Assembly: GCA_900119625.1 (NCBI GenBank)
Contig: FPKD01000004.1
Location: 108,161 to 172,160, forward strand
Direction: 5' to 3'
Source: Olsenella sp. kh2p3
GTDB taxonomy: Bacteria > Actinomycetota > Coriobacteriia > Coriobacteriales > Atopobiaceae
Length of the DNA stretch: 64,000 nucleotides
Under the pieces are notes generated by a model. The model saw only the letters and a program-made list of their open reading frames with translations. It searched no databases and was not told where the DNA came from. A program made the translations under genes and the position numbers. Shown piece after piece: positions 1 to 7,273 of the stretch. Numbering within the stretch: the first letter of the stretch is position 1; each line of letters opens with the position of its first letter.

Positions 1-97
1 CAGGGAATCAGGCGTATGCTTTCTGGTCTGTGAGTCCGCAGAGTGCTCGTCCGTCTCGGCATTTTGTGCAATGCCGCGCGCGTGGCCCTGCGTTAGC

Positions 98-103
98 TAC
101 AAT
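98..103 (+). promoter_or_regulatory. possible -10 box of prfC
   Basis: The hexamer TACAAT lies 38 bases before the prfC start and is the best -10 match upstream of the gene. No convincing -35 sits 16 to 18 bases ahead of it. The rest of the first 141 bases shows no gene. Confidence 0.3.
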
Positions 104-141
104 ACGCGAGGTCAGTTGCATAGAAACAAGATGGGAAGCAC

Positions 142-1755
142 ATGCCTAGCATTGCGGAACAGGTGGCCTCGCGGCGCACCTTTGCCATAATCTCGCACCC
201 GGACGCCGGCAAGACGACGCTTACCGAGAAGCTCCTGCTCTACACCGGCAGCATCCAGACGGCGGGCTCGGTTAAGGGCAAGGCCAGCGCGCGTCACGCG
301 GTCTCGGACTGGATGGACATCGAGAAGGAGCGCGGCATCTCCGTGACCTCCTCCGTCCTGCAGTTCACCTACAACGGCTCCTGCGTGAATATCCTTGACA
401 CCCCCGGCCACCAGGACTTCTCCGAGGACACCTACCGCACGCTCATGGCTGCCGACGCGGCGGTCATGGTCATCGACGGCGCGAAGGGCGTCGAGGCCCA
501 GACCATCAAGCTCTTCAAGGTCTGCACCCTGCGCCACATCCCCATCTTCACCTTCGTGAACAAGCTCGACCACGACACGCGTGACCCCTTCGACCTCATG
601 GAGGAGATCGAGGACGTGCTGGGGATCGGCACCTATCCCATGACCTGGCCCATTGGCTCGGGGCGCAACTTCAAGGGCGTCTTCGACCGCAACTCTCGCC
701 GTGTGATTGCCTTCGAGGGAGACGGCCACGCAAACGCCACCAAGAAGGTGGGCGAGATCGAGGCCGAGCTGGGCGACCCCGCGCTGGACGAGCTTATCGG
801 CGAGGAGAACCACAAGAACCTGATGGACGACATCGAGCTGCTCGATGGCGCGGACAACGAGTTTGACCTCAATGCCGTTCGCCACGGCCGCCTGACGCCG
901 GTGTTCTTTGGCTCGGCCCTCACCAACTTTGGCGTGGAGCCCTTCCTCAAGGACTTCCTGCGCCTGGCCCCGCCGCCGCTCTCCTACACCGACACGTTGA
1001 GCGGCGAGGCCGTGGACCCCTCGCGCGACGAGTTCTCGGGCTTTGTCTTCAAGATCCAGGCCAACATGGACCGCCGCCACCGCGACCGCATCGCCTTCGT
1101 GCGCATCTGCTCGGGGAAGTTCGAGCGCGGCATGGACGCCTACCACATGCAAGGTGACCGCACCATCAAGCTTGCAACCGGTACGGCGATGATGGCAGAC
1201 GACCGCGCCACTGTGGACGAGGCGTACGCCGGCGACATCGTGGGCCTCTTCGACCCGGGCCTCTTCTCGATTGGCGACACCATCTGCGCGCCGGGCATGC
1301 GCGTGCAGTACCCGCCCATCCCCACCTTTGCGCCCGAGCACTTCGCCCGCATCACGCAGGTGGACACCCTCAAGCGCAAGCAGTTCGTGAAGGGCATGGA
1401 GGAGCTGGCGCAGGAGGGCGCGATCCAGATCTTCCGCGAGCTTGGGACGGGCCTCGAGAGCGTCATTGTGGGCGCCGTGGGCGTGCTGCAGTTTGAGGTG
1501 CTGGAGCAGCGCCTTAGGAGCGAGTATCACGTCGAGGTGAGCAGGACGTCGCTGCCGTACTCGATCATCCGCTGGATTCAGAACTCGCCCGACGAGCTGG
1601 ACGTTCGCACGCTCAAACTCACGCGCGAGACCTGCCGCGTGGAGGACATGCGCGGCGGCCGGCTGCTGCTGTTCACGAGCGACTGGAACCTGGACTGGGC
1701 CATCGAGCACAACCCAGACCTGCGCCTCTCGGAGTTTGGCAACGTCACCTTCTAG
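142..1755 (+). CDS. prfC: peptide chain release factor 3
   Basis: RF3 is a translational GTPase that removes RF1 or RF2 from the ribosome after peptide release, in the cytosol. The 537-residue product has the full family length. The G1 loop HPDAGKTT is at about residues 19-26, switch I has ERGISVTSS near 64-72, G3 is DTPGHQDF near 88-95 and G4 is NKLD near 142. The region after G4 (GVFDRNSR, and later FVFKIQANMD) matches RF3 rather than EF-G, which is longer. The ATG is preceded by a weak GGGAAG. The gene stands alone: a hairpin repeat follows and the next genes are convergent. A long open frame on the opposite strand is a codon-bias shadow. Confidence 0.97.
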   Translation: MPSIAEQVASRRTFAIISHPDAGKTTLTEKLLLYTGSIQTAGSVKGKASARHAVSDWMDIEKERGISVTSSVLQFTYNGSCVNILDTPGHQDFSEDTYRTLMAADAAVMVIDGAKGVEAQTIKLFKVCTLRHIPIFTFVNKLDHDTRDPFDLMEEIEDVLGIGTYPMTWPIGSGRNFKGVFDRNSRRVIAFEGDGHANATKKVGEIEAELGDPALDELIGEENHKNLMDDIELLDGADNEFDLNAVRHGRLTPVFFGSALTNFGVEPFLKDFLRLAPPPLSYTDTLSGEAVDPSRDEFSGFVFKIQANMDRRHRDRIAFVRICSGKFERGMDAYHMQGDRTIKLATGTAMMADDRATVDEAYAGDIVGLFDPGLFSIGDTICAPGMRVQYPPIPTFAPEHFARITQVDTLKRKQFVKGMEELAQEGAIQIFRELGTGLESVIVGAVGVLQFEVLEQRLRSEYHVEVSRTSLPYSIIRWIQNSPDELDVRTLKLTRETCRVEDMRGGRLLLFTSDWNLDWAIEHNPDLRLSEFGNVTF

Positions 1756-1767
1756 CGGGGTTTTCTT

Positions 1768-1795
1768 CCCCGGCAATGGAATCCCGTTGCCGGGG
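1768..1795. repeat. REP-A palindrome between prfC and an ABC permease
   Basis: The 9-base arms CCCCGGCAA and TTGCCGGGG surround a loop with GGAATCC. The same palindrome recurs at 7078-7150 and 9577-9627. It has no T tract on either strand, so it is a poor intrinsic terminator, although it sits between converging genes. Confidence 0.7.
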
Positions 1796-1813
1796 AACTT
1801 AATCCCGCGGGCG

Positions 1814-3001
1814 CTAGGCCACCTGGGCGCGGGAGCGGCTGCGTCCCAGCGCCAGGCCTACCAGGACGGCGGCCACGCCGAACAGGGCGCAGATGCCCAG
1901 GTTCCCCACGAGCGGTAGCACCGTTGCGGTGCTCACCTCGCCCATGCCGGCAGCGCCTTCCACCACCAGCGTCACCCAGTACGCCGGCGTGAAGTGCGCC
2001 ACGGCGAGAAGCTCGTCGGGCAGCAGCGAGAGACCCGTCCACGCCCCGCCGAGAAACGACATCACCATGCCCAGGATGTTCGCAAGCGCGTTGGCGGCGT
2101 TCTCGCTCACGCCAAGCTGCCCGGCGAGAAAGCCAACGCTTGCGGACACCAGCGCATAGACGAGAAGCGCTGCCCCCACAAGCGCCACCTGCACGGGTGA
2201 GCTCGCCAGCGCAGAGCCGCCAAGCACCGCAACCTCAAGGCCAAAGTTCCACGCCCAGGCGATAAGCGCAATCGTGACGCAGGCGCCGAGAAGCGCCAGG
2301 TTGCGCGCATGGGCGGGTTCGGGCGAGGCCAGCCTGCGGTCGCGCACGGGCTGGCGTCCTACGGAGGACATGAGCACCGCGATGCAGACCATCGCGCTCG
2401 AGAAGATGGGGTACGAGGCGAACTCCGCAGCTGCGACGATGCTCGCCGGCAGCGGTGCCGCAGCCTGCTCAATCATGCTCACCCGGGTGGAGCCCTCCCA
2501 CGACGCGTCCGTGGCGGCAATCACGTCCGCCCCGCTGCCGCCCAGCGTTGCCGCCATGCCGTAGAGCCCGTCGGCGTAGCCGGTGGCCTCCACGTCCACA
2601 AGCCTGCCGGCGCCCGAGTAGTACGAGACGTACGTCTCGAGGTTGGGCGCCTCCGTGCCCTGCCGTGCCGCGTCGAGCAGCCCCTCTCCCCAGCCCGCGG
2701 GAATAACGAGCAGGTAGCTCACCTGGTCGCGCGCAACGGCATCCTGGATGGCGCGCTTCTCGTCCGCCACGTCCACCTGGTTGTTGCCGGCAAGCACGTG
2801 GCTCGCAAGCGCGGCCGAGAGCTCGGAGCCGTCGCGGTCGATGACGGCCACGTTCACGGAGGTCGGCTGGAACTCGCCTGTGGCGGCCGAGCTTGTGGAG
2901 AGTCCGATAGTCACGCCTACGAGCGAAAGCATGACCAGGTAGATGGCTATGTAGACCCGGTGGGAGAGAAAGATCTTGAGGTAGGTCCTAAAGGTGGTCA
3001 T
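1814..3001 (-). CDS. ABC-2 type transporter permease (second)
   Basis: This 395-residue membrane protein is one of two permease subunits of an exporter whose ATPase is encoded at 4167-5120. An N-terminal membrane helix (about 15-37) is followed by a long extracytoplasmic segment of about 170 residues and then five or six hydrophobic helices. This is the usual ABC-2/YhgE-type topology seen in linearmycin-, bacitracin- and drug-type exporters. Its start overlaps the end of the upstream permease by 14 bases, so the two are probably translationally coupled and form a heterodimer. The neighbouring histidine kinase and response regulator suggest control by membrane-active compounds. The substrate is unknown. 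Confidence 0.85.
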   Translation of the reverse strand: MTTFRTYLKIFLSHRVYIAIYLVMLSLVGVTIGLSTSSAATGEFQPTSVNVAVIDRDGSELSAALASHVLAGNNQVDVADEKRAIQDAVARDQVSYLLVIPAGWGEGLLDAARQGTEAPNLETYVSYYSGAGRLVDVEATGYADGLYGMAATLGGSGADVIAATDASWEGSTRVSMIEQAAAPLPASIVAAAEFASYPIFSSAMVCIAVLMSSVGRQPVRDRRLASPEPAHARNLALLGACVTIALIAWAWNFGLEVAVLGGSALASSPVQVALVGAALLVYALVSASVGFLAGQLGVSENAANALANILGMVMSFLGGAWTGLSLLPDELLAVAHFTPAYWVTLVVEGAAGMGEVSTATVLPLVGNLGICALFGVAAVLVGLALGRSRSRAQVA

Positions 3002-4157
3002 ACGAGGTCCTCCTCATGCGCATGGACGCGAGGGCGAGAAAAACGAGCGCCATTATCAGCAGGGCGACGAAGCTCTCGAGAAATGCGCTGGGCGTGTCGT
3101 AGTACAGCAGCGAGTAGAAGCAGTTGGTTGTCTGCCAGAGGGGGTTTGCGTGCGCAAGTGCCGGCGCCGTGGCCTCGATAGAGTCTGCAAGCTGCTGCGA
3201 GGCAGTGCCGTAGAGGCCCGTGAAGAGCGAGAGCAGGCAGGTAATGCCGGATATCATGCCCGTCTCCATGTGCGTGACGGTTCCGCAGAGAGCACCGGCC
3301 GCACACGCCATGAGCGACGATGCCGCAAGCGCGCCAACCACCCCGGGGACGTTGTCGCCAAAGGGAACGCCCGCAACGCCCCACATGAAGAGGGTCGCCG
3401 CAAGCAGGCACGCAAGCTGGCAAAGCCACGCGCCGAGAAGCGCTCCCACGAGCATGCGCCAGCGAGGCACGGCGGCGAGCGTCTGTCGGGCGCCTAGCGG
3501 CCCCGCGGTGGGGAGAAGCCGGCGCACCGAGTCCATAGCGGCGGTGGCTCCCATGCCGGCGGCCATGGCGAGAAGCGCGTAGTAGTAGCGTGCGTCGGCG
3601 CTGGGCGGGTTCTTGGTTGCGGAGAGCTGCACCGTCTGGACGGCGTTGCCGGTAAAGGCGCTTTGGGCATCGCCCGTGGCGAGAAGCTCCGGCCGCGTGA
3701 CCGCGACCTTCTCGACGGCGTTTCGCGCGTGCAGGTAGAAGTCGAGAACCTCGACGAGAAACGAGGTGGGGAGGCTGCCGTTCTCGGCGATGCCCGCGTG
3801 GGTAACGTTGAGCCGCGGCGTGCCCTCGCCGTCCACCGTGAGGTAGGCGTCAACCTCGCCCGCGTCTGCCGCGGCCTTCGCCTCCGCGGCGCTCTCGTAG
3901 TAGGTCACGTCGCAAATGTGCTGATCGGATGAGGCGTCCGAGATTGCCTGGATTGTCTCGTCCAGTCCGATGGCAGCCGTGTAGCTCTCGTCGCGTACCA
4001 CGCCCAGCGTGGAGCCCACTGCGGTGTAGGCGTCTTCGATTCCCGAGAACATGCCCATGAAGATGCAGGTCATGATGATGGGGAAGGCCAGCACCCACAC
4101 AAGGAGGGCCTTGTCGCGCACGAGCGAGAGCACGCTGTTCCTTAGGCTTGCGAGCAT
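2988..4157 (-). CDS. ABC-2 type transporter permease (first)
   Basis: This 389-residue membrane protein has one N-terminal helix (about 15-36), an external domain to about residue 190, and a C-terminal group of helices ending in a short basic tail (MRMRRTSYDHL). Length and layout match the downstream permease, so the two probably arose by duplication and work as a pair. The ATG follows the ATPase stop by 9 bases, with a purine-rich GGGGCAACC site. The ATPase-permease-permease order is that of antibiotic or peptide exporters. The cargo cannot be read from the sequence. Confidence 0.85.
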   Translation of the reverse strand: MLASLRNSVLSLVRDKALLVWVLAFPIIMTCIFMGMFSGIEDAYTAVGSTLGVVRDESYTAAIGLDETIQAISDASSDQHICDVTYYESAAEAKAAADAGEVDAYLTVDGEGTPRLNVTHAGIAENGSLPTSFLVEVLDFYLHARNAVEKVAVTRPELLATGDAQSAFTGNAVQTVQLSATKNPPSADARYYYALLAMAAGMGATAAMDSVRRLLPTAGPLGARQTLAAVPRWRMLVGALLGAWLCQLACLLAATLFMWGVAGVPFGDNVPGVVGALAASSLMACAAGALCGTVTHMETGMISGITCLLSLFTGLYGTASQQLADSIEATAPALAHANPLWQTTNCFYSLLYYDTPSAFLESFVALLIMALVFLALASMRMRRTSYDHL

Positions 4158-4166
4158 GGTTGCCCC

Positions 4167-5120
4167 CTAGGCCTCGTCGCGCAGGGCGCGGCCAGTGATC
4201 TCGAGGAAGACGTCGTTCAGCGTGGGCGGCTCGGAGAGCACGCGCCCGTACGAGACGCCCGCCCCCGAGAGCACGCCCAGAACGTCCGCCAGGTTGTGCG
4301 CGCCCGAGGTGCACTGCACGTGCAGCACGCTCGCGTCCATCTCGGCCGCGCGCACGTGGGGGAGTGACCGCACACGCTCGAGCGTTGCGTCGCCCATCTC
4401 GCCCACCTCCACCGAGATCTTCTCGCCTGTCCCAATCATGCCCTTGAGCTCGTCGGCGGTGCCGCTTGCCACGCTGCGCCCGTGGTCCATGATCATGATG
4501 CGCGAGCAGAGCCGCTCGACCTCCTCCATGTAGTGCGAGGTGTAGATTACCGTGGCGCCCTCGTCGTTGAGGCGCTCGATGCCCGAGAGGATGGACTCGC
4601 GACTCTGCGGGTCCACGGCCACGGTGGGCTCGTCCATGATGATGAGCTCCGGTCGGTGCGCGATGCCGCAGGCGATGTTGAGGCGCCTAAGCAGGCCGCC
4701 GGAGAGCTTCTTGGGACGGAAGCCCTCGAACTTCTGGAGACCCACAAAGTCGATGGCCGCATCCACCAGCTCGCGGCGGCGCGCACGGTCGCTCACGTAG
4801 AGCGCGCAGAAGCTGTCCACGTTCTCGCGCACGGTGAGCTCGTCGAAGACGGCGACCTCCTGCGGCACCACGCCAATGCGGCGCTTGAGCTGGTAGCTGG
4901 TGGGGCGCATGGGCTGGCCAAAGAGCTCAATCTCGCCGTGGTCGTACGAGAGGAGCTGCAGGATGCAGTTGATGGTCGTGGTCTTGCCCGAGCCGTTGGG
5001 GCCGAGAAGCCCAAACACCTCGCCAGGGACGATGTCAAGCGACAGATGGTCCACGGCCACCAGCTCCCCGTAGCGCTTGACCAGGTTGCGGATGCGAACG
5101 ACCGCCTCGTTAGACGCCAT
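4167..5120 (-). CDS. ABC exporter ATP-binding subunit
   Basis: This 317-residue ATPase would energise the two permeases encoded downstream. Walker A is GPNGSGKTT at residues 40-48, the signature is LSGGLLRRL near 140, and Walker B is LIIMDEPT near 160, followed by the D-loop and the switch motif TSHYMEE. A C-terminal extension of about 90 residues is typical of DrrA/CcmA-like exporter ATPases. The start at 5120 is chosen over an upstream ATG because GAGAGGAG lies 5 bases before it and homology begins just after it. The gene diverges from a histidine kinase gene. The 165-base gap contains a TGACA..TGTCA inverted repeat that could serve both directions. Confidence 0.92.
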   Translation of the reverse strand: MASNEAVVRIRNLVKRYGELVAVDHLSLDIVPGEVFGLLGPNGSGKTTTINCILQLLSYDHGEIELFGQPMRPTSYQLKRRIGVVPQEVAVFDELTVRENVDSFCALYVSDRARRRELVDAAIDFVGLQKFEGFRPKKLSGGLLRRLNIACGIAHRPELIIMDEPTVAVDPQSRESILSGIERLNDEGATVIYTSHYMEEVERLCSRIMIMDHGRSVASGTADELKGMIGTGEKISVEVGEMGDATLERVRSLPHVRAAEMDASVLHVQCTSGAHNLADVLGVLSGAGVSYGRVLSEPPTLNDVFLEITGRALRDEA

Positions 5121-5210
5121 GTGGGCTCCTCTCGTCTGCCTTGGGAACAGTGTCGCGCGGTGTGCGTCGGGCGGGAAGTGAGCGGAGTCACCGGTTGCAC
5201 CGGTTGGGCG

Positions 5211-5222
5211 TGACAAATGTCA
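5211..5222. promoter_or_regulatory. candidate response-regulator operator
   Basis: TGACA and TGTCA are separated by AA, midway between the ABC exporter operon and the histidine kinase gene. NarL-family regulators bind short inverted repeats of this kind. The position fits control of the exporter, autoregulation or both. No binding data are implied. Confidence 0.45.
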
Positions 5223-5272
5223 TGGCTTTGCCCGACTGTCGGCGGGAGGGGCGGAGAATTGCGTGGCGTCCG

Positions 5273-5278
5273 TATAAT
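5273..5278 (+). promoter_or_regulatory. -10 box of a probably leaderless histidine kinase transcript
   Basis: A perfect TATAAT ends 7 bases before the ATG at 5286, so the expected transcription start falls at or next to the start codon. There is no Shine-Dalgarno sequence. Both facts suggest leaderless translation. The -35 region is weak. Confidence 0.6.
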
Positions 5279-5285
5279 TGCGGCT

Positions 5286-6383
5286 ATGGAGAGAATTGCC
5301 GACAAGTGCGTGGTGCTTCTCGCCTGCCTGGCCCTTGTGGTGCTGGACGGCGAGGTGGATGCCGTGCGCGTGGTGGCGCTGCTCGCCGCCGTGGGCGCGA
5401 GCGCCGGCTTCGAGCTTGCGCACGGGCGCCGGGCGGGAGCTGCCGAGGCCTTGTGCTGCGTTGCGTGCGCGCTTGCCGCGCTGGTGCCGGACGCGTGGGT
5501 GGCGTTGCCGCTTGCCTGCTACGACCTGCCCCGCCTTCGTTCGCGCTGGGCGCTGGCGCTGGCGCCGTGCTGCGTTGTGTGGGCGTGGGCTGCTGGCGTG
5601 CCTGCCGGTGCGGCGGTGGTGCTTCTCGCCCTGGTGGCCTGCTCGATGGCGCTCTCGCGGCGTTGCGGTCGCGCCGTTGGACTTGAACGCCAGCTCCACG
5701 CCCTGCAGGACGACCTTCAGGACAAGGTCATCGACCTGCGCGAGAAGAACCGCGAGCTTGAAGACGCGCGCGCCTACGAGTCCCACGCCGCCGCGCTGGC
5801 CGAGCGCACGCGCATCGCGCGCGAGATCCACGACTCAGTGGGACACCAGCTCACCCGTCTGGTGCTGGAGGTCGAGGCCCTCAAGGTGGTGCATCGCGAC
5901 GACGCTGCAGCCGTCCGCGAGCTGGGCGAGCTCTCGGACGGCCTGAGCGAGGCGCTCACCTCCATGCGCGCGAGTGTCCACGCGCTGGAGGACTCGGCCG
6001 TCGACGTGGGTGTGGAGCTCAACCGGCTGGCCGGCCAGAGCGGCATCGCGCACGTGGACGTGGACTGTGGGCTTGAGGGCGCGCCGCCCGCCGAGGTGAG
6101 TCGCTGCCTTGTCGCCGTGACGCGCGAGGCGCTCACGAACGCGGCCCGTCATGCGCGCGCCAGCTACGCGACGGTGCGGGTTACGGGACTGCCGGGCCTC
6201 TGGCAGCTGCGCGTCGAGAATGACGGTGACGTGCCGGCGGACGCCGCTGGCCTCGAGGGGCGCGGCATGGGGCTGCGCGGCATGCGCGAGCGCGTGGAGG
6301 GCCTTGGCGGAACGCTTCTGGTGGGTTCGGACGGACAGCGCTTCTCGGTGTTTGCGTCCATTCCCAGGAAGGGGCAGGCATGA
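5286..6383 (+). CDS. NarL-type sensor histidine kinase
   Basis: This 365-residue membrane kinase is the likely sensor for the response regulator it overlaps. The first 125 residues form about five hydrophobic helices with almost no external loop, an intramembrane-sensing design. A coiled coil follows (about 133-170). Then comes the HisKA_3 box with RIAREIHDSVGHQ, the phosphorylated His being within EIHDS. The HATPase domain has ALTNAARHA (N box) and GRGMGLRGM (G box). The start at 5286 is preferred because it begins the first membrane helix and a TATAAT lies just ahead. The stop overlaps the regulator start as ATGA. The divergent ABC exporter suggests cell-envelope stress sensing, which is inferred. 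Confidence 0.9.
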   Translation: MERIADKCVVLLACLALVVLDGEVDAVRVVALLAAVGASAGFELAHGRRAGAAEALCCVACALAALVPDAWVALPLACYDLPRLRSRWALALAPCCVVWAWAAGVPAGAAVVLLALVACSMALSRRCGRAVGLERQLHALQDDLQDKVIDLREKNRELEDARAYESHAAALAERTRIAREIHDSVGHQLTRLVLEVEALKVVHRDDAAAVRELGELSDGLSEALTSMRASVHALEDSAVDVGVELNRLAGQSGIAHVDVDCGLEGAPPAEVSRCLVAVTREALTNAARHARASYATVRVTGLPGLWQLRVENDGDVPADAAGLEGRGMGLRGMRERVEGLGGTLLVGSDGQRFSVFASIPRKGQA

Positions 6384-6451
6384 GTGACGGTATGAGGGCA
6401 GATGCGGCCGCAGGCATGAGCGACAGCACGAGGGCGGACGCGGCTGCAGGC
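6380..6451 (+). repeat. 36-base tandem duplication in the 5' end of the regulator gene
   Basis: Two in-frame copies of a 36-base unit encode MSDGMRADAAAG and MSDSTRADAAAG. Each begins with ATGAG, and the next codons start the conserved receiver domain with MRVIVVDD. Each copy therefore carries its own possible start codon. Confidence 0.85.
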
Positions 6452-7078
6452 ATGAGGGTCATCGTGGTGGACGACGACGCCATTGTGGTGCGCTCGCTGG
6501 CGACCATCCTCGGCGCGGAGCCGGACGTCGAGGTGGTGGGAACGGGTACCAGCGGGGAGGAGGCCGTCTCGCTCTACTCGTCCTGCTCGCCTGACGTGGC
6601 ACTCATGGACATCCAGATGCCGGGCGGTGACGGCCTGAGCGCTGCGGAGAAGATCCTTGCCGCCGATCCTGCGGCGCGCGTGGTCTTCCTCACCACGTTC
6701 TCCGACGACGACTACATCGTGCGGGCGCTGCGTCTGGGGGCGCGTGGTTACCTCATCAAGCAGGACGTGGCGACCATCGCGCCGGCGCTGCGGTCCGTGA
6801 TGGCAGGGCAGAGCGTGCTCGAGGGCGAGGTGCTGGCGAGGGCCGCCGCGCTCTCGGCCGATGGTACGCGGCCGCGGCGAGGGGAGCCCGAGATGTGCGG
6901 CCTCACCGAGCGCGAGCGCGAGGTGGTGCGCGCCATTGCCGACGGGATGAGCAACGCGGAGGTTGCTGCCGCGCTCTACATGAGCGAGGGCACGGTGCGC
7001 AATCACATCTCGGCCATTCTCGCCAAGCTGGGTCTGCGCAACCGCACCCAGATCGCGGTGTACTACTACCGTGCGTGA
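6380..7078 (+). CDS. NarL/LuxR-family response regulator
   Basis: This 232-residue DNA-binding regulator is the partner of the overlapping kinase. The receiver domain starts at about residue 25 (MRVIVVDDD). The phosphorylated Asp lies in ALMDIQMPGGDG, the conserved Thr in LTTFSDDDY, and the Lys in YLIKQD. The C-terminal LuxR helix-turn-helix runs from LTEREREVVRAIADG through GTVRNHISAIL. The first 24 residues are a 12-residue tandem duplication not usual in the family, so translation may start at 6380 (overlapping the kinase stop, coupled), 6416 or 6452. The likely target is the divergent ABC exporter operon. Confidence 0.92.
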   Translation: MSDGMRADAAAGMSDSTRADAAAGMRVIVVDDDAIVVRSLATILGAEPDVEVVGTGTSGEEAVSLYSSCSPDVALMDIQMPGGDGLSAAEKILAADPAARVVFLTTFSDDDYIVRALRLGARGYLIKQDVATIAPALRSVMAGQSVLEGEVLARAAALSADGTRPRRGEPEMCGLTEREREVVRAIADGMSNAEVAAALYMSEGTVRNHISAILAKLGLRNRTQIAVYYYRA

Positions 7079-7150
7079 TGGGATTGATTTACCGGGCAAT
7101 GGGATTGATTTGCCGGGCAATGGGATTCCATTGCCCGGCAACTGAATCCC
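7078..7150. repeat. REP-A array, three 21-base units
   Basis: Three head-to-tail copies start with ATGGGATT and end with CCGGGCA or CCCGGCA (7078-7098, 7099-7119, 7120-7140), then a partial ACTGAATCCC. Copies two and three can fold as CCGGGCAATGG against CCATTGCCCGG. The array begins inside the stop codon of the response regulator gene. Confidence 0.75.
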
Positions 7151-7235
7151 GCTGCATTCTCGCGTGACGCCGGAGGGTACGTTCTGGCAGCGGCCGCTTC
7201 TCACTTCTCGTCAGCAAGACGAAGTCTTCTGATAA

Positions 7236-7258
7236 ACTTCTCTTCAATGAAGAGAAGT
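7236..7258. promoter_or_regulatory. 23-base perfect palindrome before the AAA ATPase
   Basis: The arms ACTTCTCTTCA and TGAAGAGAAGT are perfect complements around a single A. The palindrome ends 15 bases before the start codon, just ahead of AAGGAG. It could be a repressor operator or a hairpin affecting translation. Confidence 0.6.
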
Positions 7259-7273
7259 ATCTAAGGAGCAGCG

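Noticed and set aside
112..1776. Long open frame opposite prfC
   Set aside because: It mirrors the codon bias of prfC, has Val/Ala/Arg/His-rich composition with no recognisable domain, and prfC is certain.
1768..1795. Intrinsic terminator of prfC
   Set aside because: The hairpin has no T tract and the same palindrome recurs elsewhere as a repeat family, so a terminator role is not supported.
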